Both the position numbers and the translations under genes were made by a program. Source: Annulohypoxylon bovei var. microspora (lineage: Eukaryota > Ascomycota > Sordariomycetes > Xylariales > Hypoxylaceae). Taken from it: a DNA stretch of 64,000 nucleotides. Shown piece by piece: positions 1 to 9,722 of the stretch. The notes under the pieces were generated by a model. The model searched no databases and was not told the origin of the DNA. It was given only the letters and a program-made list of their open reading frames with translations. Positions within the stretch are counted from its first letter, which is position 1. The number at the start of each line of letters is the position of its first letter. Location of the stretch: assembly GCA_022836615.1 (NCBI GenBank), contig MU405267.1, forward strand, positions 124,001 through 188,000, read 5' to 3'.

Positions 1-679
1 TCCCTCACACTCTTTCTAGACCACACTTCCACTCATTTGTGAAAAATTTATTCATTCATTTCTCTCTCCCGGTAGGGATTCTGTGATCGGTCCATCCGTT
101 CACTTTACACTGTTCTGGCAACCTTTCATCCAGCTGCGCGTTGACAGGCGAATCCACGGTATCGTCAATATCGTGGCTTAACCTCACGGCATAATAATCC
201 GACGCGAATAGCCAAGTAGCAATCTTCAGTTGCCTAGGTTACCTTCGAACCCAAGGAATTAAGGCGGTCTCTCGCGAAAGTTGAATCACCTTACACAAGT
301 CGGCCCAGGTAGCAGAGTCGAATTCCGAACTTCATAATTCGTCACCCACCCTGCCACCGTTCACCACCTCGTAACCTACCACCATACTGAACGACACGAA
401 CTTAACTCATCTCTCGATCTCTCACTGTCATGGGCTACCTCGTGGAACACTGACCTTTTCTTTCGTTCTACACAAAACTTCTTTCTTACGTTGACCGTCT
501 GTTATTCATTCCTGGCCAACTAGCTTGGTCATTGAGATACCCCGTGATATTCGACTTCACTTCATTTTCATTTTCTACTTTGATTTCACTGTCTACTTCG
601 ACGTCGACATAGCATCGACGCACGTAACAGATCCCTTCACTGTCATCTCTACGTTTACCATCGCGATCCGAATTTCATC
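1..679. other. Upstream region of the CFEM gene, no gene seen
   Basis: No coding region is recognisable on either strand. The last 200 bases are pyrimidine-rich with many TTC, TCAC and CTTC tracts, as in fungal promoters and 5' leaders, and probably belong to the CFEM gene that starts at 680. Confidence 0.5.
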
Positions 680-2154
680 ATGAAGATGTTCTTCGCCGTC
701 ATCGCCTTCGTTACCCTTCTCTTGGGCCAAGGTAGCGCCCAGGATGCTATCCTGCCTTGCGCAGTAAGTATATACCTTTTGAAATACACTCGCTCTTCAC
801 CGTTCACCATTCACTACTCGATACTCACTACTCACTTCGTTTTTTATTTGGACGATATCCTACTCGTCAAATACTCCTCCCCTTCCTTCCTACCTTCGTA
901 CCCTATACATATCATATTATACACGTTATCATATCATACCAGGTACGCAAATATACATGAATATCATAGCTAACGTCATATCTCTACATAGGCTGGCTGT
1001 GTCAGCGGTGTCTTTGCCAACGCTGCCAGCATGGGATGTGCCATGAACGACATCCTTTGTGTCTGTGGCAAGAGCACTGATTTCACGGACGGTATTCGCG
1101 ACTGTGTCAACCAGGCCTGCCCTGCTGCGGACGTAGCAGCCCAGCTTCCACTTGCTCAGAGTTCCGGTACCGAGCAGTGTAAGAGTAAGTAAACATAATA
1201 TTCTCCGAACCCCTACCTAGTAGCTAGAATATCGGAGTATTTTTTACCCATCTTATAATTATTCCTGACTAACCAAAATATTGTAGCCGCTTCGGCCGCT
1301 GCAACTTCTACCCCTACTGCAGCACAGTCCCAGGTCATCCCCCCCACCCAGCAAGCCGCTGCCTCTTCGCCTTCAACCACAGCTACAGAGACACCTGCCG
1401 AGGCTACTTCTGGAACCTCTGGAACCACTGCGACCTCTATCTCAACTTCGAGCCCTGTTTCCACACCTGGAGCAGAGACTACTGAAGCGGCCCTTAGTGT
1501 TGCATCTACGGACTCAAGTGCTACCAGCACGACCTCGGCTGTTGACCAATCCGCGACTGACTCTGCTGTAAGTAACCCGCCCTACCTAGCCTTTACAGTA
1601 CAGTAGTACCTAGTAGTATAGTGGAGTATAGTGGTAGTAGAATACTAACCTGTTCGTAGTCGTCCACGATGTCAGCTACTACCAGCGGAGATTCGGGTGT
1701 CGCAAGTGACGCTACAGCCGCGGCAGACAATTCTAACAGCGGATCGTCATCTACCTCGGATGGTCTGTCTGTTGCCGCGAGAGCCGGAATTGGTGCTGGT
1801 TCTGGTGTTGCAGCTGTCCTAATTGCCATCCTTGCATTCTGTCTGATCACGCGCCGCCGAAAGCAGAAGAAGGCAGCTCAAAAGAGCCCGTCTATGCAGA
1901 TCTCGCAGCCTCTCCCCGGCTCCGGACGACTCTACGCAGACGGCACACGCCAGGCCGATACCTCCCTGTCGAAGACCTTCACCCCGTCGCCCCAGTCGTC
2001 CAACAAGGCGAACCAGCCCGCTCCTCGCGCTCCCTCGCCCGTGACCCCGCCGTATTCGCCTTCGGTTGCCTCGTCGTACGCTTCGGAGCTCGACATGAAC
2101 GCACGTCGATACGAGGACCTGACGCCCCGTACCCAACCCCGAACCATGATCTAA
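680..2154 (+). CDS. CFEM-domain single-pass membrane protein
   Basis: Four exons restore one 350-residue frame: 680-763, 992-1184, 1287-1567 and 1660-2154. Introns start GTAAGT and end TAG; the last has a CTAAC branch site. Residues 1-20 form a signal peptide. Residues 21-95 hold eight cysteines in CFEM order (LPC, AGC, MGC, LCVC, DC, AC, QC). CFEM domains are fungal extracellular modules, some of which bind heme or sit at the plasma membrane. A Ser/Thr/Pro-rich stalk of about 110 residues follows, then one hydrophobic segment (GVAAVLIAILAFCLI) stopped by RRRKQKK. The cytoplasmic tail of about 95 residues is Pro/Ser-rich with SPVTPP-like sites. This architecture suggests a surface sensor or anchor rather than a GPI protein. 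Ligand and role are unknown. Confidence 0.88.
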
Positions 2155-3143
2155 TCGATCCCCACACGTCCGGCCTCATTAGTTTTCTCTACGCCCCGAA
2201 CTAATTTCACATGGGAATTTTTGTTGACGGCGCGGACGCGTTCTCTCGGAGGTCAAAGCCGAAATCCAACTCAAACCCTACTAGGGAGTTATTTCTGGAG
2301 GCCTACTGCCTACTGATCCGATTTTCGTCAGAAAGTCTACTTAGGAGGTACTGCAGTTTTCATCATTTGCTGATTTCCACAAAAGAGTGCTAGTAATTGC
2401 GGTTGATAGGCAGAACCAGATAATGTAGCTAGCACCAAAACGAATCAATTCCACAGAAACCTTGATAATAAGCACTGGTTTAATATCCATGGATGGCAAC
2501 ATTTGCCTTTAGTGATTTGTGATTTGTTGCGTGACTCCTACTGAAATCCTACTAAACTCCTAGGTACTGAACTGCTACTGAACTCCTTAGCTATTCTAGT
2601 TTAGATAGCTCACTAATGGGATAATTCGAATTGGACGACTGGATCAGATTTAAGGTCTCGGTACTTCAGTCATGAGTTGGTCGTAAGATCTCGTAGTATT
2701 TTTTATTTCGATCACATCGAGACCTATCAAATCGTGTCTCGGTCGAGTTGATGGTCAGGCAGTTATATGGTACATGTATCGAGACGAGTCGATGCTATAT
2801 CTCCTACAAGCACGTACAATATGTATAATATGTATGCCCGGTCTAGAGTCGAGCTATGCTTTTTCTTATCCCCTAAAATGGACCGGTCGCACATCACCAG
2901 CTGTAATACTGTCTTTGCGCCGTCACAGGCCGATTCGGTAGATGCACCCAAGGAGCCTTTTTAGCTTGCTTCTCTACCTTGTCGTCGTGCAGCCGTAATC
3001 TCGTCTTCTCCTCCTTTACGACGATGGATATTGCTACGAGAAAAAGCGGGAGTGTTAGCTCAGTCATCTACCATTCTCACAATTTATCTTTCTTCCTTTT
3101 TACAATCGGTAGGTCTGTGGGGGTATATATAGGGGACGAGGGA
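2155..3143. other. Intergenic between convergent CFEM and MRPL22 genes
   Basis: It should hold the 3' untranslated regions of both neighbours. Short open frames here have no recognisable domains. No repeat or RNA gene was seen. Confidence 0.5.
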
Positions 3144-4086
3144 TCACGTACAAGCAGTGGGCCTCCACATGGCGCTGGTGCGGCCGCGGGCCATGAAGTG
3201 GGCTCTCCAGTTTAGCCACTGGTGCTTGCCGACCCAGGACTGGTCGACGTAGAGGGTGGTGGGGTCGCTGACCTGGAGCCACCTGCCGTCCTTGGTCTGG
3301 ATCTGGCGCGGCTTGTCGAAGGCCTTGCCGTCGGGGGCGCCGAGACCCATGCCGCGCATGGTGATGGCCTCGTCGCGGGCGAGCTCGAGCTGCCACTTGA
3401 CCTCGCGGGCCATCTTCTTCTTGCTGAAGCGCATCTGGGTGATGGCCTCGTCGACGGTCTTGCCGACGATCTGGCGCGACAGGAACATGAGCTTCTTGGT
3501 GCTCGTGGGCAGCACGCCGCTGTTGCTCATGTGCTCCTTCTCGGACAGCTTGATGCGCTGGGCCTTGGTCAGCGGCTTGTCGGCGTCGCGCACCATCTGC
3601 TTGACCTTCTTCTTGAGGAAGCGCACGCGCCACCGCGGGTCCGGGTCCAGCGCGCGCTGCGTGTGCTCCTTCACCACCTCCGCCCTCAGGGTCCGCCCAT
3701 GAATGCCGCCGGCGGGGTCTATTATCGGCTCCCCGTCATCCTCCTGGGCCTGCAGCTCCTCGTCGAAGATGGAGTCTCCGCCCGTCCGGTCCATGTTCTG
3801 CTTGATCAACCTCCTCTGGCGCTGCTCGGCCGAAAGCTTCTTGGCCTTGTCCAGCTCATGCTTGAACTCTTCGGGGTTCGTAGAGGGCTTTTTTTGGCCC
3901 CACTTGAACGATATATTCCGTCGCTGCGTCTGGGGGAGCACGTATTGGAGGCGCAGACATGGTTTGCCGGCGGCTGCTTGGGATACTGCGAGGTTTCTGA
4001 TTAGCGGGTAGGCGCAATTAGCATCGCTTGATATATAAAAACGCACCGGTGGCGGCTATCCGCCGTGCCGGTAGGTGTAGGTTCAT
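3144..4086 (-). CDS. MRPL22: Mitochondrial ribosomal protein uL22m (L22)
   Basis: Two exons: start exon 4086-4047 and main exon 3985-3144, giving 293 residues. The 61-nt intron runs from GTGCGT to CTCGCAG. Using it gives an N-terminus beginning MNLHLPARRIAATVSQ, rich in Arg and Ala and free of acidic residues, as in a mitochondrial presequence. The uL22 core lies at about residues 140-245: a KKLMFLSRQIVGKTVDEAI stretch, then QMRFSKKKMAREV and ARDEAITMRGMGLG. The protein lies in the large mitoribosomal subunit near the exit tunnel. The C-terminus (ARGRTSAMWRPTACT then stop) lacks the usual TSLTVVLKE-like last strand, so the 3' end may be mis-modelled or diverged. It is divergent from COX9. Confidence 0.85.
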
Positions 4087-4437
4087 GACTATCATGAATT
4101 GGGTGGTATGACAGCTCTCGACGAAGCTGTATATCAATATACAGATACGGACTAATGGGACTTGAGCCTCATAGAAGAAAAGTCGGACGTTGGAATTTGA
4201 ATTGCCGAGGATAATCCGAGCTAAAGGTGTAAAATGTACCTACGTACAGATGTACAATGACCGCACGTGATTTATTACAGCCTTAGCTCGCCCATCTACG
4301 AATAAGGTTCGCGCGAATTGGGAAACATCATCTAACCACTTCCAACTTTTGAACGATAAGACGCTAATTTCACCAATTCACCTTCACTCTTCTCCTGCTA
4401 CCTATCTCTTAATCGCTTTTCCGAAACATCATTCGAA
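4087..4437. promoter_or_regulatory. Divergent promoter MRPL22/COX9
   Basis: The 351 bases separate the start codons of two nuclear genes for mitochondrial proteins on opposite strands, so promoter elements are probably shared. A TTCACC/CTTCAC-rich stretch precedes COX9. No factor site can be named with confidence. Confidence 0.5.
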
Positions 4438-4899
4438 ATGGCAATCAAACCTATCACCGGCGTAAGTATTTGTTGCGCTCAATTGTTGCGCATACCCCCG
4501 CCGAGTCATTAGGTCTAATTTTGTACGATTGTAGATGCTCCGAAGGGGCCTCGTTACCGATCTCGCCATTGGACTTGGTATGTCTGCCCTACCACTCGAC
4601 TTATCATTCCCACGACTTCCGACGCCCTTCCCTTTTATATATAGACGATGTTCATAAAGATCCGTATCTGTAGCTAACTCGGATCGCAGGACTCGGCGTG
4701 ACTTTCAGCAGTCTATACTGGTACGAAGACCACTTTTGAATCCCACCCTTTAGCGGAGGAAGAAGACTTGAACGATTAAGATAGAGAACAACGATGGACT
4801 GACTTGCGCTCAAGGCACGGATACCACATGCCGCGCACCCACGCGCGAGACAACTTCTACAAAAACCTCGAAGAGGAGCGAGCTGCGCGGTCCATCTAG
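4438..4899 (+). CDS. COX9: Cytochrome c oxidase subunit 7A (Cox9)
   Basis: Four tiny exons give 60 residues: 4438-4461, 4535-4577, 4690-4720 and 4815-4899. Introns start GTAAGT, GTATGT and GTACGA; every junction keeps frame. The product starts MAIKPITGMLRRGLVTDLA, close to the start of yeast Cox9 (MTIAPITG...). It continues with a glycine-rich membrane helix (IGLGLGVTFSSLYWHGYH) and a charged tail on the intermembrane side (RARDNFY-like, then NLEEERAARSI). Cox9 is a small single-helix subunit of respiratory complex IV in the inner mitochondrial membrane. Exon 3 can be read through to an early stop at 4738, but the spliced tail matches the family length and the HM-RxxARDxFY pattern. It lies between MRPL22 and SOM1. 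Confidence 0.88.
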
Positions 4900-5423
4900 A
4901 GGGGTGACGGAAACCTAGAGAGGAAGGCATGCACATATCAAAGAGAGAAAGAGAGATGAGAGAATCAGAATCCAGACGGGAACGTCATTTTTTCTACCGA
5001 GGTTGGAGAATGCCATAGGCGATAGTTACCTATACTTCGAAAGTTGGGACGGTCGACTGTATTATACGAACGAGATCCGCCCACCGAATTCAGACTACCT
5101 CGAGCATTCTTATTCGTTATTGTGTCAGTTGTGACTAGTTGTCCGTATTGGAACCCGTTAGCATGGATACTTGCCTAGGTAGGTAGTTGGGATATCGATA
5201 CATTCAATCCTGGATGGTGAGTTTGTAGGATAGGTATTGTCCGGTGTAGTCGTAACCGAGGTTAGAGTATAGAAGTCAGGAAACATCAATATCAAGGTAG
5301 GTAACTATAAAAAATGTTAAAACGTAGAATCACGAGATACGGATGAATATAGAATTTGGACCTCGTTGGAAAGTACAAACGTTATGGTATCAATTGCAAT
5401 TCGTTGTTTAAGTTACCTATGAG
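4900..5423. other. Intergenic between convergent COX9 and SOM1
   Basis: AT-rich 3' flanking DNA of both genes, with GGTAGGTA-type motifs near 5180-5200 and 5290-5300. No gene seen. Confidence 0.5.
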
Positions 5424-5795
5424 TTATGTAGCACCCCCACCATCATTCTTCGTCTTATCCCCCTCCCATATCGTAGTCTCAACCATAAAACTCCCATTCT
5501 TATCCTGACATCTATCGTCCCGGAGAATTAGCTAGGCTCAATTCTCGTAAAAACAAACGAGTAAACGAACAAGTAAAGAAAGAGTAACCTACCGTCGAAA
5601 CCACCGCTGCACAGGCCAGCATCGCACGGGACTATCCGCAACATTGGGTCGGTCGATCTGGCACTCGTACTGAACCATAGAGAAGAGTTCGCAGGTGGGT
5701 AGGTCGATCCGGCCACCCTTACGTACTTTTCCGTCGGCCACCTGGATCTCGGATTCAAGTTGTGAGGCAGGGAAGACGCGGCACGGCGGCGTCAT
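5424..5795 (-). CDS. SOM1: Som1, inner-membrane peptidase complex subunit
   Basis: Two exons: 5795-5593 and 5511-5424, giving 96 residues. The 81-nt intron starts GTAGGT and ends GATAG, and the split Arg codon (CG|A) restores frame. The product contains KVRKGGRIDLPTCELFSMVQ, then SPVRCWPVQRWFRR, then CQDKNGSFMVETTIWEG. This is the fungal Som1 pattern with its spaced cysteines. In yeast, Som1 works with the Imp1/Imp2 inner-membrane peptidase, which matures Cox2 and other intermembrane-space proteins. Length agrees with filamentous-fungal Som1. The start codon is only 65 bases from the XRCC2-like gene on the other strand. Confidence 0.87.
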
Positions 5796-5860
5796 CGTTT
5801 TTCTCCGGGGGTGCTCATATACCGACGAGGGGTGGCTTATGAGATGAGAGGAGAATATCG
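5796..5860. promoter_or_regulatory. Compact bidirectional promoter SOM1/XRCC2-like
   Basis: Only 65 bases separate the two divergent start codons (71 if the downstream Met at 5867 is used). The stretch holds a CCGGGGGT run and a CGAGGGGTGG run; AGGGG is the core of the yeast stress-response element, but function here is inference. The 5' leaders must be very short or overlap the opposite gene. Confidence 0.55.
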
Positions 5861-6856
5861 ATGAGAATGGATGCCTCGGCAGCGAAACACGTCGGTGCGA
5901 AACTACTCAACGAGATCGAAGAGGGAAGTTTGGAAGAGGTACGTATATATGTTCTTTGCCTCAAGCTGTTGAATTATGTATGAAAGATGTAAAGGTGATG
6001 GATGAATGTCGAGAGCTCAATTGAACCTCAAGTTGTTAATTCTTATCTTATCGCCGTCTCTCATTCTCACCCCCCCTTAGACTCTAGAGTCACTCACGCG
6101 AGTCTATATATACATAAATATTAATATTAAATTAGGTAGGTAGTTATGTTAACGTAATTATAGCTTCTCGATACTCTCAGAGTCAACTTAACAGGCGGCT
6201 CCTCTAATATCCGCCCAGAAATACCAATACCTGCCCTAGCCAATATCGCAACCCGCTACCACAAAGCGACGCAATCCGCGCCACCACCTGTTCTATCAGT
6301 AAGCGGGCGTTACTTGCCGTTGCTGTACCATCTAGTCTCAACCCTCATCGCCGAGCCCCACAACTACACCGTAGTCATCGTCGACGCGGAAAGTCGCTTC
6401 GACGTCACCCGTCTCGTTTCCTCCTCCTCTAACCCCTCCCGCTCCAACCCCGCTGCTCACCACCCAAGCAGCACCGGCTATCCGGCACAGGTCCCGGATC
6501 TTCGCCACGTGCACGTGTACCGCCCGGCGCGCGGACAGGAACAGGTGCAAGCTGCCATCGCCGCGGCGGGCCAATGGATGTTGTACGGCGCCCACGGCAG
6601 CCGGGCGCGGGAGTGGTGGGGCACGGTGGTGATCGGCGGGGGTAGCGGAGCCGGGGGCGGGATGGGCGTGAAAGGAGACGTGAACGCGGGATGGAAGGGG
6701 TGGTTGAGGGTTCAGCGGGAGGAGGTGTCCCTTTTCCCGGCAGGCGTGAGCGTGGAAGAGGCTTTGCTTGATAGGGAGAAGAGGCAGGAGGTTGTGGATG
6801 CCGCGGGATGGGTAGCGGCGTCGAGGGTTGGGGGGTACGTGTGGAGGGATGCGTGA
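5861..6856 (+). CDS. XRCC2-like RecA-fold DNA-repair protein
   Basis: Two exons, 5861-5938 and 6164-6856, give 256 residues; the 225-nt intron starts GTACGT and ends TATAG. A second in-frame Met lies at 5867. The order of motifs resembles XRCC2: AKLLNEIEEG near the start; VLSVSGRYLPLLYHLVS where XRCC2 has its Walker A followed by LYHL; VVIVDAESRFDVTRLV (compare the XRCC2 FDxxRLV stretch); RHVHVYRP; and GTVVIGG at the Walker B strand. The GxxxxGKT loop is replaced by SGRYLPLL, so ATP binding is probably lost. XRCC2 acts in RAD51-dependent homologous recombination in the nucleus. Two low-complexity insertions (Ser/Pro/His, then Gly-rich) look lineage-specific. The alternative is another RecA-fold paralogue. 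Confidence 0.68.
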
Positions 6857-7466
6857 TGAGATTTTGAGGCGTTACCTAGGTCCTATACATATTATAGGAG
6901 TGGTTGTTTTTATGAGATGCGCTGTTGCGTTGAAGGGGTATAAGAAGGGTGAGTATAAGAACATGAGTATGAACTGATCGTCTATACTATACATCTGTAC
7001 ACTCTACATGTTTCTAGTTTTTACAATATACATCGAAACTAACAGCTAAGAATATGTTCAAAAACGAATTGCTACTTCAATATTAATAAAACATAAGAAT
7101 TGTTGCTTGCTCTCGACCACTTACACGACAGACCAGATACTAGCAGACCGTCAACCAAGCATCGGTATATGGATATAGCACCGTCTCAATAAGAAAAGGA
7201 AGTGTATTGCATATCGAATGGGGTCCGTGCGATCCCCCCAAGGTGCGGGCACTGAATAGAGTTTGCAGGGCCCAATTTTTAGCGCCAACGGGATTTAACG
7301 ATTCAACGAGATTTTAGAAACTTCAGCTATTAATTCAACTTCTCCTTTACACCAACGGTCAAACTAATCCTTCGTGACCCGTACACATACGGTCTGGCTA
7401 ATTAATCAACCCGGTCAATTGATACAGATTGGTTTTTACTTAAACAAACAGATAGATAGGTACAAG
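6857..7466. other. Intergenic, 3' flank and promoter of the FAR1-like gene
   Basis: No gene seen. Translation of the next gene could be extended upstream only through non-ATG codons, so its ATG at 7467 is used. Confidence 0.5.
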
Positions 7467-8762
7467 ATGGCCTCAAATCAATACGGTGCCCTCGGTCCCG
7501 TTCAACAATATAACCAACTCTCCTTTTCCGTCATTCCTCAACCACAACATCCTCAACACCCTCAACATCTTCAACATCAACGTCAACATCAACATCAAAC
7601 ACAACACCATCAACACCACTCTCATCAGCAACCTCACCAGCAACCTCATCAACAAGCTCCTCACCATCTACAACCACACCAATCTACCCCCACCACGGCA
7701 GTCCCTCCACCTGCTTATCAGCAACACCCACCTGCCTTACCACCCACCAACAATGGCGTCGTCGCACAGCAGCAGCAGGGTGTCAACGTCAACCCGAATA
7801 CCACGCAATCGCCATCTGCCGCCGCAGCAGACACGAGCAGCAATCCCACCACCCCTGACGAACCCCAACGCAAGCGCCGCCGCGTAGGCCGACCCCCCAA
7901 ATCGCAAGCGACCCGAGACTACCTTAGCCAGCGCGACAGCACCGCCCTGCCCGCCCTGCCCGCCCCGCCGGCACCGCCCCCGCAGGTCCACACGCCGCAC
8001 CCGCTGAGCAAGGGCCCGTACAACACGGCCGAGGACGCGGTGTTCTCGCTGCAGCTGCACGTGTTCACGTCGGGGTACGGGGTGTCGCAGAAGCGCACGG
8101 TGAAGGAGAAGCTGCCGTCGGGGCGGTACGACCCCGAGGGCCCCGTGATCCGCAAGGACTTCGCCTGCGACCGCGGCGGGTCGGAGTTCGTGTCGCAGAG
8201 CACGGGCGAGCGCCGCCGCGAGTCCAAGAAGTGCGGGTGCCCCTGGAAGGCCGTGGCCCGCCGCCTCAAGCGCGAGGGCGACCGCTGGTTCCTCGAGATC
8301 CTCGACCCCCAGCACAACCACCCCGTCACGCCCCCCGACCAGATGCACACCATCGCCTCGTACCGCCGCTGGCAGCGCGAGAACAACGCCGGCATCCGCT
8401 CCGCCATCGACCGCCTGACGCGCGCCGCCGCCATGCCCGCGAGGCAGGTCGCCGACTACCTGAAGGGTCAGTTCGCCGACCCGGACCTCGACAGGATCGA
8501 CAGGCACATCCTGCGCGCGCTGAGCATGAGCGACGTCGAGCTGCCGAGCGACGCCGCGGGCCAGAGCTTGACCACGTTCGAGGTCGTCGGGAGGCGGCCT
8601 ACGATCATACTGCAGGAGAGCGGGGGTCCTGGGCCGGGCGGGCCGGGCGGGAATATGAACATGAACATGAACATGAACATGAATATGGGCGTCGGTGCTC
8701 CGGCTACACCACATGGAAATGTAGGGGGTGTTGGTGGGAATGCGGGTTTGGGTCACTATTGA
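7467..8762 (+). CDS. FAR1-like zinc-finger protein with AT-hook
   Basis: One uninterrupted frame of 431 residues. Residues 20-110 are a His/Gln/Pro-rich low-complexity tract built from CAA, CAT and CAC codons. Residues 136-146 (RKRRRVGRPPK) form an AT-hook and probable nuclear signal. Residues 180-295 resemble the FAR1/WRKY-GCM zinc-binding fold: an aromatic SLQLHVF strand, Cys234, Cys256/Cys258 (KKCGCPWK) and the His pair HNH at 283-285. Such domains bind DNA and are often derived from Mutator-like transposases, but no transposase core is present. A helical region follows, then a Gly-rich tail with six Asn-Met pairs. A sequence-specific nuclear regulator is the likely role; targets are unknown. 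The gene is intronless and GC-rich in the core. Confidence 0.75.
   Translation: MASNQYGALGPVQQYNQLSFSVIPQPQHPQHPQHLQHQRQHQHQTQHHQHHSHQQPHQQPHQQAPHHLQPHQSTPTTAVPPPAYQQHPPALPPTNNGVVAQQQQGVNVNPNTTQSPSAAAADTSSNPTTPDEPQRKRRRVGRPPKSQATRDYLSQRDSTALPALPAPPAPPPQVHTPHPLSKGPYNTAEDAVFSLQLHVFTSGYGVSQKRTVKEKLPSGRYDPEGPVIRKDFACDRGGSEFVSQSTGERRRESKKCGCPWKAVARRLKREGDRWFLEILDPQHNHPVTPPDQMHTIASYRRWQRENNAGIRSAIDRLTRAAAMPARQVADYLKGQFADPDLDRIDRHILRALSMSDVELPSDAAGQSLTTFEVVGRRPTIILQESGGPGPGGPGGNMNMNMNMNMNMGVGAPATPHGNVGGVGGNAGLGHY
8652..8687 (+). repeat. In-frame AAYATG hexanucleotide repeat
   Basis: Six consecutive AAY-ATG units encode (Asn-Met)6 near the C-terminus of the FAR1-like protein. Such coding microsatellites are prone to length change. 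Confidence 0.85.
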
Positions 8763-8820
8763 GGACTACCTGCTTGCAAACCTCGTCGCGGTCTCGCTTT
8801 TCCTCCCATGCACATAGGCA

Positions 8821-8887
8821 GAGACGCAGAGACGCAGAGACGCAGAGAGGAAGAGAGACGTAATGAAAAAAAAAAAAAAAAAAAAAA
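8821..8887 (+). repeat. GACGCAGA repeat followed by a 22-base A tract
   Basis: GACGCAGA units (8821-8848) are followed by 22 adenines at 8866-8887, beginning 104 bases after the stop codon of the intronless FAR1-like gene. It may be a simple repeat or a fossil poly(A) tail. Confidence 0.75.
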
Positions 8888-9722
8888 GCCATCGTACTAT
8901 GTATAAGTATTAAGTCACCTACTTAGCTGGCTTTTCTACACTTGAGCTCGAAATTCCATCCCGCGTTTAAAATCGCTCTCTGGGGAACGTACATAGCTTA
9001 TACTATACGCGAAAACAAGTCCGCGTTGATAGGACGGGGAGTAAGAGATCACGATATTTTGGGAAAAGGCTTTGACTACCTACCTAATTAGGTACCTATC
9101 TAGAAGTCTATAATTATGTATGGGTTCACTTCTAGGTAATAGGGAAAAGAATTGAAATATATATCTAAATGCCCTTAAGGGTCGAAATGGAAAGTCAGTT
9201 TTGCTCCATCTATGCTAATCCGTTTATTCGGTCTACATTATGTGATACGTGACACCAACTAGGTGTAAAGACGCACAACCGATCTATTACGTAGTTCTAT
9301 CTAGATAGGGGTTAAACAAACTACATCCATCACGGAGGGCTCACTCATACTAGACTTCCATCACATCACAACCATCACATCCATATGAAGTATCATCAGT
9401 ATGAACAGCTCTCAATTATTTTGCAAACACCTATTAGCAGGTAGGTCTGTCTCTAAGGTGGTCGAGCCAACCAAACCCCGAGGCAACCTATTCTATGTAT
9501 GTCTAAGAAACTTAGATCAAGGCAACTTTTGATTTTCATTCATTAGACATTCGGATTCAAAGCCGAGCCAAGCCCGCCGCCAGATACATCCACCCACCCG
9601 ATGCCGATGCAATGCTATGCTAGAATGCGCCTCTCGCCCCGTTGCAAATGCTCACCCAATCCGGTATAATGCAAATATGAACCACCGCCCGTGTTCCTTC
9701 GACCTCGACTGTGTTTCACTTA
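8888..9722. other. Intergenic between convergent genes
   Basis: No gene recognised. It contains palindromic CTACCTAATTAGGTACC-type motifs at 9080-9100 and several TAGGTA copies. Confidence 0.5.

Noticed and set aside
3222..4004. 260-codon plus-strand frame opposite MRPL22
   Set aside because: Leu/Ala/Gly-rich antisense shadow of the MRPL22 exon, with no domain.
7374..7466. N-terminal extension of the FAR1-like protein
   Set aside because: It would begin at GTG; the first ATG is at 7467.
7737..8756. 339-codon minus-strand frame
   Set aside because: Mirror of the GC-rich FAR1-like exon; composition is typical of an antisense shadow.
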